Of a stretch of 64,000 nt of DNA, positions 11,831 through 25,008 are shown piece by piece. Within the stretch, counting starts at the first letter, position 1. Every line of letters begins with the position of its first letter. Source of the stretch: Gibbula magus (Eukaryota > Mollusca > Gastropoda > Trochida > Trochidae); contig OW388304.1 of assembly GCA_936450465.1 (NCBI GenBank), forward strand, positions 7,446,700 through 7,510,699. The letters are read 5' to 3'. Below the pieces are notes generated by a model, which did not search any database, was not told the DNA's origin, and saw only the letters and a list, made by a program, of their open reading frames with translations. The position numbers were made by a program, and so were the translations under genes.

Positions 11831-14219
11831 AAAAAATAGAGCCATGGGCTCTGTAGCTCATCAGGATTTCATTGATTTACAATCTAAAGTTGAATATTTA
11901 AGTTATTTAAGTTATTGTTTACAAGCAAAAGATAGGTTCTTAGATCATGACCACTGTGACCCCATTTGGGGTCACGGGGTCACATAATCTACAATTTAGA
12001 ATCCCCATTGGCCAAGGAGTCTGCACACAACTTTTCAGCTCTTTAGACCTTTTGGAACTGGAGAAGAAGATGAAAATAGGTTTTTAAGGATATGACCCCT
12101 GTGACCCCATTTGGGGTCACGGGGTCACGAAATCTACAATTTAGAATCCCCATTGGCCAAGGAGTATGCACACAACTTTTCAGCTCTCTAGACCTTTTGG
12201 AACTGGAGAAGAAGATGAAAATAAGTTTTGAATGATGTGGCCCGGGTGACCCCATTTGGGGTCATGGGGTCACGAAATCTACAATTTAGAATCCCCATTG
12301 GCCAAGGAGTCTGCACACAACTTTTCAGCTCTCTAGACCTTTTGGAACTGGAGAAGAAGATGAAAATAGGTTTTTAAGGATATGACCCCTGTGACCCCAT
12401 TTGGGGTCACGGGGTCACGAAATCTACAATTTAGAATCCCCATTGGCCAAGGAGTCTGCACACAACTTTCCAGCTCTCTAGACCTTTTGGAACTGGAGAA
12501 GAAGATGAAAATAAGTTTTTAAGGATGTGACCCCTGTGACCCCATTTGGGTTCACAGGGTCATGAAATCTACAATTTAGAATCCCCATTGGCCAAGGAGT
12601 CTGCACACAACTTTTCAGCTCTCTAGACCTTTTGGAACTTGAGAAGAAGATGAAAATAGGTTTTTAAGGATTTGACCCCTGTGCCCCAATTTTTGGGTCA
12701 TGGGGTCACGGAATCTACAATTTAGAATCCCCATTGGCCAAGGAGTCTGCACACAACTTTTCAGCTCTCTAGACCTTTTGGAACTGGAGAAGAAGATGAA
12801 AATAGGTTTTTAAGGATATGACCCCTGTGACCCCATTTGGGGTCACGGGGTCACGAAATCTACAATTTAGAATCCCCATTGGCCAAGGAGTCTGCACACA
12901 ACTTTCCAGCTCTCTAGACCTTTTGGAACTGGAGAAGAAGATGAAAATAAGTTTTTAAGGATGTGACCCCTGTGACCCCATTTGGGTTCACAGGGTCATG
13001 AAATCTACAATTTAGAATCCCCATTGGCCAAGGAGTCTGCACACAACTTTTCAGCTCTCTAGACCTTTTGGAACTTGAGAAGAAGATGAAAATAGGTTTT
13101 TAAGGATTTGACCCCTGTGCCCCAATTTTTGGGTCATGGGGTCACGGAATCTACAATTTAGAATCCCCATTGGCCAAGGAGTCTGCACACAACTTTTCAG
13201 TTCTCTAGACCTTTTGGAACTGGAAAAGAAGATGAAAAAAGGTTTTTAAGGATGTGACCCCTGTGACCCCATTTGGGGTCATGGGGTCACGGAATCTACA
13301 ATTTAGAATCCTCATTGGCCAAGGAGTCTGCACACAACTTTTCAGCTCTCTAGACCTTTTGGAACTGGAAAAGAAGATGAAAATAGGTTTTTAAGGATGT
13401 GACCCCTGTGACCCCATTTGGGGTCATGGGGTCACCAAATCTACAATTTAGAATCCCCATTGGCCAAGGAGTCTGCACACAACTTTTCAGCTCTCTAGAC
13501 TTTTTGGAACTGAAGAAGGAGATGAAAATAGGTTTTTAAGGATGTGACCCATGTGACCACATTTGGGGTCATGGGGTCACCAAATCTACAATTTAGAATC
13601 CCCATTGGCCAAGGAGTCTGCACACAACTTTTCAGCTCTCTAGACCTTTTGGAACTGAAGAAGAAGATGAAAATAGGTTTTTAAGGATGTGACCCCTGTG
13701 ACCCCATTTGGGGTCATGAGGTCACCAAATCTACAATTTAGAATCCCCATTGGCCAAGGAGTCTGCACACAACTTTTCAGCTCTCTAGACCTGTTGGAAC
13801 TGAAGAAGAAGATGAAAATAGGTTTTTAAGGATGTGACCCCTGTGACCCCATTTGGGGTCATGGGGTGACCAAATCTACAATTTAGAATCCCCATTGGCC
13901 AAGGAGTCTGCACACAACTTTTCAGCTCTCTAGACCTTTTCGAACTGAAGAAGAAGATGAAAATAGGTTTTTAAGGATGTGACCCCTGTGACCCCATTTG
14001 GGGTCATGGGGTCACGAAATCTACAATTTAGAATCCCCATTGGCCAAGGAGTCTGCACATAAAATTTCAGCTCTGTGGAATTATTGGTTCTGGAGAAGAA
14101 GTCGAAAAAGTGAAAAGTTTACGGATGGACGGATGGACGGATGGACGGATGGACGGACGCCGGACACCATGCCATGCCATAAGCCCATCGGGCCTTTCAG
14201 GCCTGATGAGCTAAAAATT
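11831..14219. mobile_element. Pearl-like element carrying a 145-bp tandem array
   Basis: The left end has the palindrome AGAGCCATGGGCTCT and TAGCTCATCAGG. The right end has a (GGAC/GGAT) microsatellite, GGCCTTTCAGGCC and CCTGATGAGCTA, the inverse of the left end. A second full copy lies at 49324-51515. The architecture of left arm, core tandem repeats, ACGG microsatellite and right arm is that of bivalve pearl elements and other Helitron-like non-autonomous elements. Class assignment is by structure only. Confidence 0.65.
11948..14130. repeat. 145-bp tandem array, about 15 copies
   Basis: ACAATTTAGA recurs at 11991, 12136, 12281, 12426 and 12571, spaced 145 bp. Each unit includes the palindrome GTGACCCCATTTGGGGTCAC. 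A three-unit block at about 12384-12710 is repeated almost exactly at 12820-13145, a higher-order repeat. Confidence 0.92.
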
Positions 14220-14599
14220 AAATCAACATGCATTCGACAAAGTGTCATAATCTTATCAATATGAAATAAAACATAGTGGTATAAGTAAACTATGAATTGT
14301 CCATTAATTTATCAATCAATTATGAATATTTTCCATGGTGGTTTTGATCTTCTAATTCGAAAAAAATCATTCATAATTTAACCTTTAAAAATATAATGTT
14401 TACAACCTTACCTTTCACTTGGAAAACGCCTGATGTTTTCACATATTATAACTTGGCAGACGAGGGAATCCAACTGACAATTCGGAGAAGATCATGAAAT
14501 ACATATAGAGCAAAAGTCGCCATTAGTTTTGCACATGATAAGGTGCGTTGTGGCGTACATTTCAATAGCAAGAACATGTTTACTTAAACTTTGTCTTAA

Positions 14600-14718
14600 G
14601 TAGGAGAATTTCCTCAAACTGGCCATTAGTTTTGCACGTGGAGCATGTTTTCGGCTTAACGGCCTCAAACATGGTCCACGTGTAAAACTAATGGCCAGTT
14701 TTCGGACATTCTCCTAAA
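14600..14718. repeat. Inverted repeat just beyond the gene A stop
   Basis: ACTGGCCATTAGTTTTGCAC in the left arm pairs with GTAAAACTAATGGCCAGT in the right arm, extended by AGGAGAAT/ATTCTCCT at the outer edge. A third GCCATTAGTTTTGCAC lies at about 14520. Confidence 0.6.
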
Positions 14719-14867
14719 CTTACATTGAGTTTCTTTCGTCTGATCAGATTCCGTTTTCATCAAAGAATCAACATATTAATCATAATTCAAATTTTATTTG
14801 AATTGAGCTTATGAACCATTGACTGCCGACCAGCAGGTTCTCCTCCACGGCTTCTCAGACACCTCTT

Positions 14868-17800
14868 CTATCTGTAGAGACGGCCTGGCTGGTCTTCATG
14901 AAGACCATCATCAGTCGCAACATCTCTCCTGTGAAGACGTCTAACCACTCCAGTCAAACCTGCACCCTTATTTGGTCGTTCAGTCTCTCGGCTCCGAATG
15001 TATCTTCCGTGAAGACCTCGAACATCTCTGCCGCTGTGTCCCCAAATGCCCTCATCGGTACCGGCTGTCTGAAAAAAATACCAAAAAAATGTCTGTTATC
15101 TCATAATCAACTTAGCTATACTAGCTAGTTAATGTCACGTTGTTATACTGTATTCTGACATGTATCATGTGATTTCATTTACTCTATTGGTATATCTGTG
15201 ATGCATAGTATGAAGCAAGATGGCTAGTAAACCTATAAATCTATTTTCTTTCAGGATACTTAATTTAGGGTGGTGCAACAAAGACTAATTTCAAACATCC
15301 AAGTTTTGATTGCTTGTCGAAGTAACCAATGGTCAAACTTTGAAAACAATTGTTACATATTTTATTTCCTCTGCGCCATTACATTTGTTTCGTTTCGTTG
15401 GTGTTCACATTTTGGTGTAACCCCATTCCTACTTTTATTAAACTTCCGGCCTCGCCGTGTTTGCACTGAAGCATTGGTGTTGTCGTTTACTGGCGTGGTG
15501 GCAGCGGTTTTACCTACGTCGGAGAACAATAACTTGACAAACAAAGTAACTTTCAGCACCTTTCACCTTCGGTAAGCAGTACGGTCGAGTGTCTATTACG
15601 TTTTACCGTAACATTCATGGACGTGGATGGATAGCGTCTATGACGTCACAGTGCGTTGCGTTATTCCCGCATTGCTTATTATCAACCAAAACTGACTCTG
15701 TAGTGCTATATTCGCACAATGACACCTCAATCAAACCTTATGTGACCCTCCAGCAATTGTGTGACTGAATAATCAACTTGTTGCACTGAATACTATCCAT
15801 ATTGACTCAGTGACCTAGTTTTGTGCGTTAGAAATCTGCACTGTGCAATTCGAAAGAAGTACATATTCATGAAAACGGCGACCATCCAAAGTAAACATTA
15901 TCACTTATACTTCAATTTTGTGAACAATCTATACCTCCTAGTTCTACCACTTTGAGACATTTATAAAGAAGAGAATTTCCCTTTCACCTTCATTAACTGA
16001 TGAACCATATATTTTTCGTGTTAATTACTTGCATTTAGATTGGAGCAGTGCAATTCAGTATTAACGAAAATGGCTGCAGCCCGTGCCCCAAAGCAGTGGC
16101 AACTAACAACAAATGAGACAATAAACTCCTTCGAAAACTGGAGGCAAAACCTTTTATATATACTCTCTTTGGATAATAATTTTGCACCATTTCTTGTTAA
16201 CGGATTCACTTGGCAAAAAAAAAGTGCTGCACACCCAGACAGAGGGCTGCAACCAGACGGTTAGGCAGTACGCGAAGCACTTCGTAGAACAGCCGCCCAG
16301 AAAAATGCTCAGCTTGAACTTATGCTAGGCCAAATAGCAAACTATTGCTCAGTGATTTCAAGGAACTCTATCATTAAAGGATCAGTCTCGCTACCTGATA
16401 TCTGGCAAAAGATAAGACTGCACTTCGGGTTTCAGTCTTCCGGTGCTCATTTTCTAGACCTTGTCAATATCAATCTTAAACCGGCAGAACGACCAGAGGA
16501 CCTTTTCCAGCGCCTTATGGCGTTCTTTGAGGACAATCTCTTATCAGCTGACGGAAATATCACTCACCATGGTGTTGTAATAGAAACTGATGAGGATTTA
16601 ACCCCCACGCTTGAGAACACCATCGTTGTTCTTTGGCTCCAGCTTATCCACCCAGGTTTGCCTCAGCTTGTCAAACAAAAATATGGTTCTGAACTTCGCA
16701 ATCGGTCTATTGCTTCCCTTAAGCCTGAGATATCGCAAGCCCTTTCTTCTCTATTGGATGAACTACGGACAATTGAAGACACCAAAGTACTGAGGAGCTC
16801 AACCTTCAACCAGAGTAGAAAATTCCAGAATACCTCTCGCAACACTTCGAGACGCAGAGAGTTCAAGACTTGTATACTATGCAAGACCGCTGGCCGCCCT
16901 TCCCACTCATCTCACAACCTTGTGGACTGCAGATACTTACCTGCATCAGATAGAAGAAACTTGGGTCTCTCTCGCCTGGTCATTGATGATGTCAGTGACG
17001 ACCTGGATGATACCATTGACACTGATCAAGACATACCCTGCGATAGTCCTTCAGATGACAGTGCTCTTATTGACCCCCCATCTGTTTGCCGTGTGGACGT
17101 TATTCAGTCCCCTGTCTTGTATGCCTACTACTTGCATCACCCAGTTAAACTCACCCTAGACACTGGTGCAACAACCAACATGGTTACAGCAACCTTCGCC
17201 AAAAACATTGGTCTCGCAATCAAACCTGCTTCGCAATCGGCTCGACAAGCAGACGGTATAACCCCTTTGGAGGTTACAGGCGAAGTACATTGTAACATGA
17301 CAAGGGGGTCCCATTGCTTCAAACTGGATGCCCTAGTCGTAAAGCATCTTGATGTGGATATCATTGCAGGGATCCCATTTCTCTCTGCAAATGACATCGC
17401 TACCCGTCCAGCAAAGAGACAGATAGTAATCAAAGGATCTGAGATAGTTCAATACGGCAACATCCAACACAAAGATGCTTCCATACGTAGGACCCAAGCA
17501 TACGTACTCCGTGGACCCTCACATCAAACAGTGATCCTACCTGGAGAATTTGTCGAGTTAACTACACCGAGCGACTGTGAACCTGACTCCCAGTGGGCCC
17601 TGGAACCCAGACTAGACTGCCCATCAAACTCTATTGCCAAACTGCAGAAGGCTTGGCCTCCCCCTCAGGAAATAAGTTCTGTTGGTCATAGCCTGCGAGT
17701 CACCAACAATCTTGAAGATCCAATTGTTATCAAGCGCAACGAGCATCTTTGCCAAATTCGATCCATTACCATCCCCACAGACAGACTGGAATGTCTAGAT

Positions 17801-20800
17801 AATCCTTCTGTAACCATGAAGGCATCATCCCCATACTCTACAAGTGTCTCTCTTGACCCGGACAACCATCTTCCCAAAACCATCAGAGACCAGTTTCGTG
17901 ATCTCAACGAGGAGTTCGATGATGTCTTCAATCCCGTCATTTCCAAGTACAACGGCTTCAGTGGTAACATCAAGGCAATAGTGAATATGGGTCCCACACT
18001 TCCACCTCAGAGAAAGGGTAGACTACCACACTACAACCGGGACATGCTTGTTGAACTTCAACACAAATTCGATGAACTTGAATCCGCAGGTGTGTTTGCC
18101 AAACCTGAACAGGTGAACGTACCTGTTGAATACCTTAATCTCTCCTTCCTTGTCCGCAAGCCTAAAGGAGGAAGCCGTCTTGTTACCTCCTTTGGTGAAG
18201 TCGGCCATTATAGCAAGCCTCAGCCATCACTTATGCCAAATGTTGACAACGTCTTGCGTGATATCGGCAAATGGAGGTACATCATTGTGTCTGACTTACT
18301 CAAAGCTTTCTATCAGATACCACTGGATCATGCCTCTATGAAATATTGCGGTGTCGTTACCCCATTCAAAGGTGTGCGAGTGTACACTAGATGTGCCATG
18401 GGGATGCCTGGATCCGAGACCTGTCTTGAGGAGCTGATGTGCAGAGTCCTTGGAGATCTCATAGAAGAAGGCTGTGTGGCTAAGCTTGCCGATGATCTGT
18501 TCTGTGGAGGTGACACTCCTGAAGAAGTTATGCATAATTGGAGACGGGTACTTAAAGCCTTAAAGGACAACAATTTGAGACTCACTGCAGCGAAAACTAT
18601 CATTTGCCCGCAATCTACAACAATACTGGGATGGATTTGGACACAGGGTACTCTTACAGCCAGCCCTCACCGGATCGCTGCCCTGTCATCAGTTGATCCA
18701 CCCCAAACTGTACAAGGTCTTCGCTCCTTTATTGGAGCCTACAAGGTACTCAGCCGAGTCCTCCATGGATACGCCCAGCTTCTTGACCCCCTTGACAAGG
18801 TTACAGCTGGCAGACAGTCTCAAGAGAAGGTTGTATGGACAGATGATCTGGTAGATACCTTCAAAACTGCACAATCGTCCCTGTCCAACTGTAAATCCAT
18901 AACACTTCCTAGATCATCAGACTGTTTATGGATTGTCACAGATGCCTCTGTCAAAAACAAGGGTCTCGCTGCTACCTTGTATGCTCTCAGAGACAGTAAA
19001 CTCCTCCTAGCCGGATTCTTCAATGCAAAACTGAAGAAGCACCAACTTACCTGGCTCCCATGTGAAGTCGAGGCTTTAGGCATTGGGAGTGCCGTCAAGC
19101 ATTTTGCCCCTTATGTCATTCAGTCCAAGCAAACTGCACAGGTCCTTACTGACAGTCGCCCGTGTGTACAAGCCTATGATAAACTAAGAAGGGGCGAGTT
19201 CTCAGCTAGTTCCAGAGTTACAACATTCCTTGCCACTGTCAGCAGATACATGGTTCAGATACGTCACATAGCTGGCGTGGCCAACTTACCTTCTGACTAC
19301 GCGAGTCGTCATCCGAACGAGTGCTCAGACCAAAGCTGCCAGATCTGTCAGTTTATTTCACAAACTGAGAGCTCAGTCATCCGAGGCTTGTCAATAAAGG
19401 ATGTTACAGAGAACGGTGTCAGAATGCCTTTCATCAGTCGAGCAGCCTGGCTGGATACTCAACAAGAGTGTCCTGATCTTAGACGTACTCATTCCCACTT
19501 GACCCAGGGTACTCGCCCTTCAAAGAAGATGACAGCTATTCCTGACGTGAAACGCTACCTCCGTGAAGTTACAGTAGCTCGTGACGGTCTTCTTGTTGTG
19601 AGGGACAGTCAACCCTTTCAACCAAGTCGGGAAAGGATCGTGGTTCCAAGTGGAGTCCTAGATGGTCTACTCACAGCGTTACATATCCGTTTCGACCATC
19701 CTACACAGCACCAGACAAAGACACTTTTCAACAGATACTTCTTCGCCATAGGCATTGACAAAGCTGTCACCAAAGTATCTTCCTCTTGTCACCACTGTAT
19801 GTCATTGAGATCCTTCCCCAAACAGCTCTACCCACAGACTTCAAACCCCCCACCTACCATTATTGGCGCTAATTATGCTGCTGATGTCATGCGCAGATAT
19901 CGTCAGATGATATTTGTTCTTCGAGAAACAGTTTCCTCCATGACCTTCACCATGATGATTGACAATGAACGCCACGAATCTCTTCGTGATGCTATGCTCA
20001 TACTCTGTGCTCGAGCAAGGCCTCTCATAGACGGTGGAATAACAGTTCGTGTTGATCCTGCACCAGGCTTTGTAGCCCTTGCAAAAGACTCCACTCTCTC
20101 TCAACATGGCATCTCCCTAGTCATCGGTAGCCCGAAAAACATCAACAAGAACCCTGTTGCTGAGAGGGCAATCCAGGAACTAGGCATAGAATGTCTTCAT
20201 CACTCACCTGAAGGGGGCCCTATCTCGAATGTGACTTTAGCCATCGCCACAGCCAGTCTCAACACTAGGGTGAGAAGCAGCGGTCTATCCGCTCTTGAGA
20301 TCTGGACACAGCGCGACCAATTAACTGGAGACCAGTTACCAATCTATGATGAGGACATCATATCCCTTCAACAGAACACACGGAACTCAAATCACCCCTA
20401 CAGTGCTAAATCGAAAGCTGGCAATCGACAAGTTCAACCATTTGCCCAGCTGAGCGTTGGTGATTTGATCTTTCTCAAAGGAGATCGTGACAAAACTAGA
20501 GCAAGAGACAAATACATCATCACTAACATGTCAGGAGATGGAGACACATGTACAGTTCGCAAGTTTACCAAATCACAGCTCCGTTCTAAATGCTACGATG
20601 TCAAGACCATAGACTGTTACCCAGTCATATCGACGATGATTGCTGCGCCATCACCAGGTCCGATTCGTGGTCTTGAGGACTGTGACACCACGGTCTACAC
20701 TAGTCCTACCCCTACTCATGCGCAAAATTCCATGAACTATCAAACACCTGTCACTATTCCAAACTACCAACCTCCTCTTCCACCAGATATTGCTGAACCG

Positions 20801-23800
20801 TTATCACCCAGTATGACTGTACGTGAAGGGGAAACTGATCGTTGCTACCTACATCTCGATGATCACCAACCGGAACAGGATGTCGGGTCACCTACGACTC
20901 CACATGACACCCATGTGTTGCCTCAACCTCGTCGATCTGCCCGATCCCGACAACGTCCGAGCTGGCAGGAGACGGGAGAATGGGAAATGGCATAAATGAA
21001 CTTTAATTACTTCATGTGCATTACTTCTACTTCAACAGTTTTTTCTACATTTAATCTTCATCCTATTGTCCATCACTCAAGATAGAGTTAAGGGAATAAT
21101 GGAGAGGCAATCACGCCATTACATTTGTTTCGTTTCGTTGGTGTTCACATTTTGGTGTAACCCCATTCCTACTTTTATTAAACTTCCGGCCTCGCCGTGT
21201 TTGCACTGAAGCATTGGTGTTGTCGTTTACTGGCGCTGTAAAATCTTAAGTTTTAACCGACACAAAGAGTAGTTGAGTACCCCTATGGCACTCATGACAC
21301 AACAAACATAATCTGTTCCTGGCGTACAGGAAATATAAACGATTGACGTTCAAAACAATTTATAATGTGGTTTTCATTAAGAAACAAGATAATTAGTGAG
21401 TCCAGCTCATTCTTATACCCCCGCCTCAACAGCCATCTCTGAATAGTTTTCGTATGGACATACCACTGCAGGTTTACGAAAGTGTAAAGTTTAAAGATAA
21501 ACTTGAAAGAGGACGATATGACAACAGCGATATATCCAACAATGATCAAAACACAAACACATATTTCAGATCTAGGTATAATGGTTGACTTGTTATTAAT
21601 TTTATGAAGAGAAGAGAAGAGATTTTGAAGAGATATGCCTCCTACATAACTTTCTCATAGAGGCTCAGTTCACGTTATGTTTGAACATCGGAAACCGCAG
21701 CAAAATTAATTCAAATACATATGGTCTGATTATTATAGCAACACCTTTGGATAACGGTTCACATGTGTAACACGTTTATAATGGACTGTGTCCCAATTTG
21801 CCTTCAAATGTATTGGCTGTCTGACAAAATTACAAAACAACATGTCTGTTATCGCATAATGAAGTCATATACTAAAACAAAACTTGCATAAATTATGCTC
21901 AAAGTAATGTGGCATTTTGATAGAGACAAAGTCATCGATAATTTATTCAAATTACCTCAGCTAGGAATCGTCCAAGGACACCTGTACTCCTCCTTCCGTC
22001 TTTCGCTTCTGTTTTGGAAATACTTTGTTAATGATATTCATCATAGAAACGTGGTAATATAGAATGTGATTACAATGCTTGAAGAGGCTAAACTGTGATT
22101 GACAAGCAAATTTAATCAAATACGTATCTCATGAATTGATGTTCAAGTCCCTAGCATTTATTTGTTTTCAGAGGACGCATGTATTTTCCTCAAATCTTTC
22201 AACTCAACTTAAGATGTACTGAGATTAACAGATGAAACATTCTGAGTTTATTCCAATAAGCAGTTGCATAGTTCAAATAAGGTCCTTCTGTTCCCTTCGT
22301 TTTTCTTTTTCCACTAAATCTTTTGAGGTTTTTGCCCACAGTACACCCGTCACTCACTCATCTCCAACATAGAAATAATCTATTTGTTAAAGGCAAATCC
22401 AATGTAAAGATCAATATCGTCTTGTCAGTTTAAACACGATTTTTCATTGTCTTCTGGACTGGACTCATGTCTTCTGATATAAATATATCAACACTCGGTG
22501 ATTAAAGTATACTAGCAAAGTCAACTATTTATTCAAAGAAACTAATAGTCGCAAATGTTAACTTTGAGCTTTTTCATTAATGCATTTAAAAAATAATGGC
22601 TTTCAATAACTCAGAATTCACATGTCTATTACTCGAAAATCAGGACATTAATTAATGTCACTTTCTGAAACAAAACACATTGTAAATTCACTATATACAA
22701 TAAAAACAAATTATAATGTGTGGTAGTCTCTCAGTTTCAGGGGAGTTTGTTTCCCAGTCTGCATCGGTAGTGAGTGCACATCTGGGCCATCTTCAAGAGA
22801 GGTTTCAAAGTAATCGCTCAGTTACGATAGACGATTACTTTTAAATCTCTCTTGAACGCGATTGCTCAATGTAGCGCTACGTAGCAAGGCGAGTAAACTT
22901 CGAGGAATCGCACGGTGTCGTTCAGGAGAGAATGCGCTGCATTGAGGCTACATTGAGCACTACCTTGACTGGTTTGTGTGACTTATTGTTAGACTCCATG
23001 TGTTCTTGGAGTATTTGACGCTCTTGTAATGTTAATGTTAACTCTTGAACCAAGGATATGTTTACTTTTGCTCCATACCTATGGTTCCATATCCAGTCAT
23101 CACATTTGAGGATATCAACTTGTTGCTGATTTTCCCTTTTTTTCAGCGTTTATTTTTATTCAAATGTTTTAAGAGCACTTTGTAACCCTTGTCTAAAGGC
23201 TTAAGAGGTTTCGTCTTCATGACATGTTCTTGATTCTTCTTCTTCCATTTGAGTTTTCTTTTCACAATTTTCCATATTAATTTTTTTTAGAGCCAACTGT
23301 TTCTGATTCCAAGTTAATAGAGTTGTAGTCCTTTTACCAAACAGTCGGTGAAGTTCCCAAACATCCAGACGGTGTATTTTTCCAACAACTCTCGCCTCAG
23401 AGTGATATAGTGAGATAGGCTCGAACCTTCAGTAAGATTGTCTCGAACCCTCATTTAGATAGTTTTGAACCCTAGGTGAGATAGTGAGATAGGCTCGAAC
23501 CATCAAGAGATCAAACTTATTCACGTGTATGTATTTAAGACACATCTGAAGAAAACTTTCTCTTTAAAAGTGATGTTTTGATACTCTTTCGCAGGAATTC
23601 GAATAGTATAGGAATTAGAAATAGGAATTCATACTCTCATCGTTTGATAAAAATTATCAAGCTCGCGCGTTTGGGATGGTACATATCTTGCACTGGGATT
23701 ATATTAAGCCTCGCAAAATATTCATATGTATTGCTGATGTATAAGACACAGATACAATACAAACACAACATTTCTTTATCTTTATCTTTACTTCAGCATG

Positions 23801-24127
23801 TCTTTGAGCTTCATTACACAGTGTTATGATACAGATGAGCAAACCAAGACACGTTTATATTTAGACTTAACATTAAAACGCGTTAAGCAATATGAATATT
23901 ATCAAGCAAAGCATATGTCACTTTTAAGTCTTTGATCAGAAACAACTTGAGTTACTACATTGATAAGGAGAAATGTTACCCCATGGAGGTTTACACACTG
24001 CTAAAAGAGTAAAAGTTCAACAATAGTATTTCAAGTGGGAATGCTCGTAATAATGGCCATTACCTGCAGTAGGACCAACAAGCAACATGGAGCCCGTCAG
24101 CAAAACGGCGATGAGTTGAGACATCAT
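14868..24127 (-). CDS. Gene A: secreted LHxRD-motif protein, 3 exons, about 105 aa
   Basis: I do not recognise the product. The exons are 24064-24127 (64 bp), 21956-22008 (53 bp) and 14868-15068 (201 bp). All introns have GT-AG ends, the phases are 1 then 0, and the total of 318 bp stays in frame to a TAG stop. Exon 1 encodes a typical signal peptide ([19 protein letters not shown], then TA). Exon 2 encodes a basic linker ending GRFLAE. Exon 3 starts TAGTDEG and contains RGLHGR and [13 protein letters not shown]. The same frame and motifs recur in gene B, which fixes the reading frame. Intron 2 is 6.9 kb because a complete LTR retrotransposon lies in it (15374-21235). The RR pairs could be prohormone-convertase sites, so a secreted peptide precursor is an inference. 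Expression is unknown. The frame is intact, so it may be functional. Confidence 0.68.
15374..15495 (+). repeat. 5' LTR, 122 bp
   Basis: Identical base for base to 21114-21235. It is unusually short, and I see no clear TATA box or AATAAA in it. Confidence 0.9.
15496..15508 (+). other. Primer binding site (tRNA-Leu type)
   Basis: TGGTGGCAGCGGT directly abuts the 5' LTR. From memory it complements the 3' end of an animal tRNA-Leu (…CCGCTGCCACCA). The first 13 bases fit and the following bases do not. Confidence 0.65.
16070..20995 (+). CDS. Retrotransposon gag-pol, one in-frame TAG in gag
   Basis: The frame runs from ATG 16070 ([12 protein letters not shown]) to TAA 20995 and is broken only by a TAG at 16262-16264. 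The 1557-codon part after the stop starts at 16322. Counting from there: a gag region with a zinc-knuckle-like CX2C...HX4C at residues 184-203; aspartic protease DTGATT at 280-285; reverse transcriptase about 590-800, with ADDL at 723-726 in place of the usual YXDD; RNase H about 870-1000 (TDAS, TDSR); then an integrase with an HHCC finger (HIRFDHP...CHHC). The integrase acidic residues appear to be [12 protein letters not shown] and [10 protein letters not shown]. The PAPGF context differs from the common SDNG form. The TAG could be a nonsense mutation or a readthrough signal. Otherwise the element looks competent. Confidence 0.88.
21114..21235 (+). repeat. 3' LTR, 122 bp
   Basis: Identical to the 5' LTR. 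The purine-rich stretch just upstream (about 21085-21108, AAGGGAATAATGGAGAGG) is the likely polypurine tract. Confidence 0.9.
22770..22860. repeat. Imperfect inverted repeat in gene A intron 1
   Basis: TTCAAGAGAGGTTTCAAAGTAATCG is mirrored by CGATTACTTTTAAATCTCTCTTGAA. It lies in the roughly 1.6 kb that gene A intron 1 has and gene B lacks. Confidence 0.45.
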
Positions 24128-24310
24128 GGCTTCAGTAACAGTGATGCTGGTGGTCACTTGGTCCTTCTTTTATTTACTTTTCCCCAATTTCCATAATTCA
24201 GTATTCTCATCTCTCAGTGTGTACGTCAATCCAGCACCATGAAGATCAGCTTCAATGCTTCTTTATTTATACGTTTGACTGAGACGCACTGGTTCACCAT
24301 GGAAGCCGCA
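24128..24310 (-). promoter_or_regulatory. Gene A promoter, conserved in B and C
   Basis: Upstream of the signal exon the minus strand carries a TATA-like run (AAATAAAA, about 24168-24175), then AGGACCAAG, about 40 nt before the ATG. The same TATA-GGACCAA arrangement precedes the start codons of genes B and C. Similarity to B and to the outermost C cassette continues to the stretch around the plus-strand word TTCACCATGGAA near 24292. The promoter role is inferred from position and conservation. Confidence 0.5.
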
Positions 24311-24980
24311 GAAAAACAAAACAATATTTGGAAATATTCCTGATCATTGTTCCTCATAGCTGGTTTTCCTTAGATGTTTTGTTTACACAATATGAATGTA
24401 TTAATTTATTTTGAATATTTAACTTGGAATAAGTGATTTGGAATAATTATGAGATGCCCGATATATGAACTTGTCAGATGGAAGATGAATCATAGCTCCG
24501 TGTATTTCCATCAGATAGAATCAGCAGCATTGGCTATGCCTAATTTGGGGCCCCAGAGAATCGCTTGAATGGAACCAAGTCGTACATCAAAGGCATGCTC
24601 CGAATACTTTGGTTTGCAATGACGTATAGTGTTTATAGTGGCAGACAAATGTTATCCTTGCGTCATTCAATAACAAATACATTACACGCTAATAAAATGT
24701 TAATCCATGTTTCGAATGTATTTTTTTAAAAATACTTGGATGATATAAACGTCATGTTTATTGAAGCTAGTTTGAATGATGCTGACGTCATCCTGTCTGT
24801 ACGCCGATACACTTGTTTCAACTTCAGCCTGGTCCTGGTAAAAAAAGAATCAAGTATAGCCATTGAGTGGGGGTAATCAGAGGATGGAGACCAGTTTCTA
24901 GGCTCACCACTTTGTTGATTAAAAGGGTTATCTCCCTTTCCCCATGGACACATGTTAATTGGCTTTATGTCTCAAAATCA

Positions 24981-25008
24981 ACATACATACCTACCTACCT
25001 ACCTACAT
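24981..25008. repeat. CTAC/CATA microsatellite
   Basis: ACATACATACCTACCTACCT and a short continuation. Confidence 0.7.

Larger units (their letters stand above)
15374..21235 (+). mobile_element. Complete Ty3/gypsy-like LTR retrotransposon
   Basis: Two identical 122-bp terminal repeats (15374-15495 and 21114-21235) bound a 5.86-kb element with one gag-pol frame. The ends are CGCCA...TGGCG rather than TG...CA. A 3-bp CTG repeat flanks it (15371-15373 and 21236-21238), shorter than the usual 4-6 bp. The order protease, RT, RNase H, integrase fits Ty3/gypsy. It sits in intron 2 of gene A, in the opposite orientation to that gene. Identical LTRs suggest a recent insertion, though 122 bp gives little resolution. 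Confidence 0.9.

Noticed and set aside
11948..14130. CRISPR-like array
   Set aside because: Units are contiguous 145-bp tandem copies without unique spacers, in an animal genome.
16611..20107. Numerous short frames on both strands inside the retrotransposon
   Set aside because: Shadows of the single gag-pol frame.
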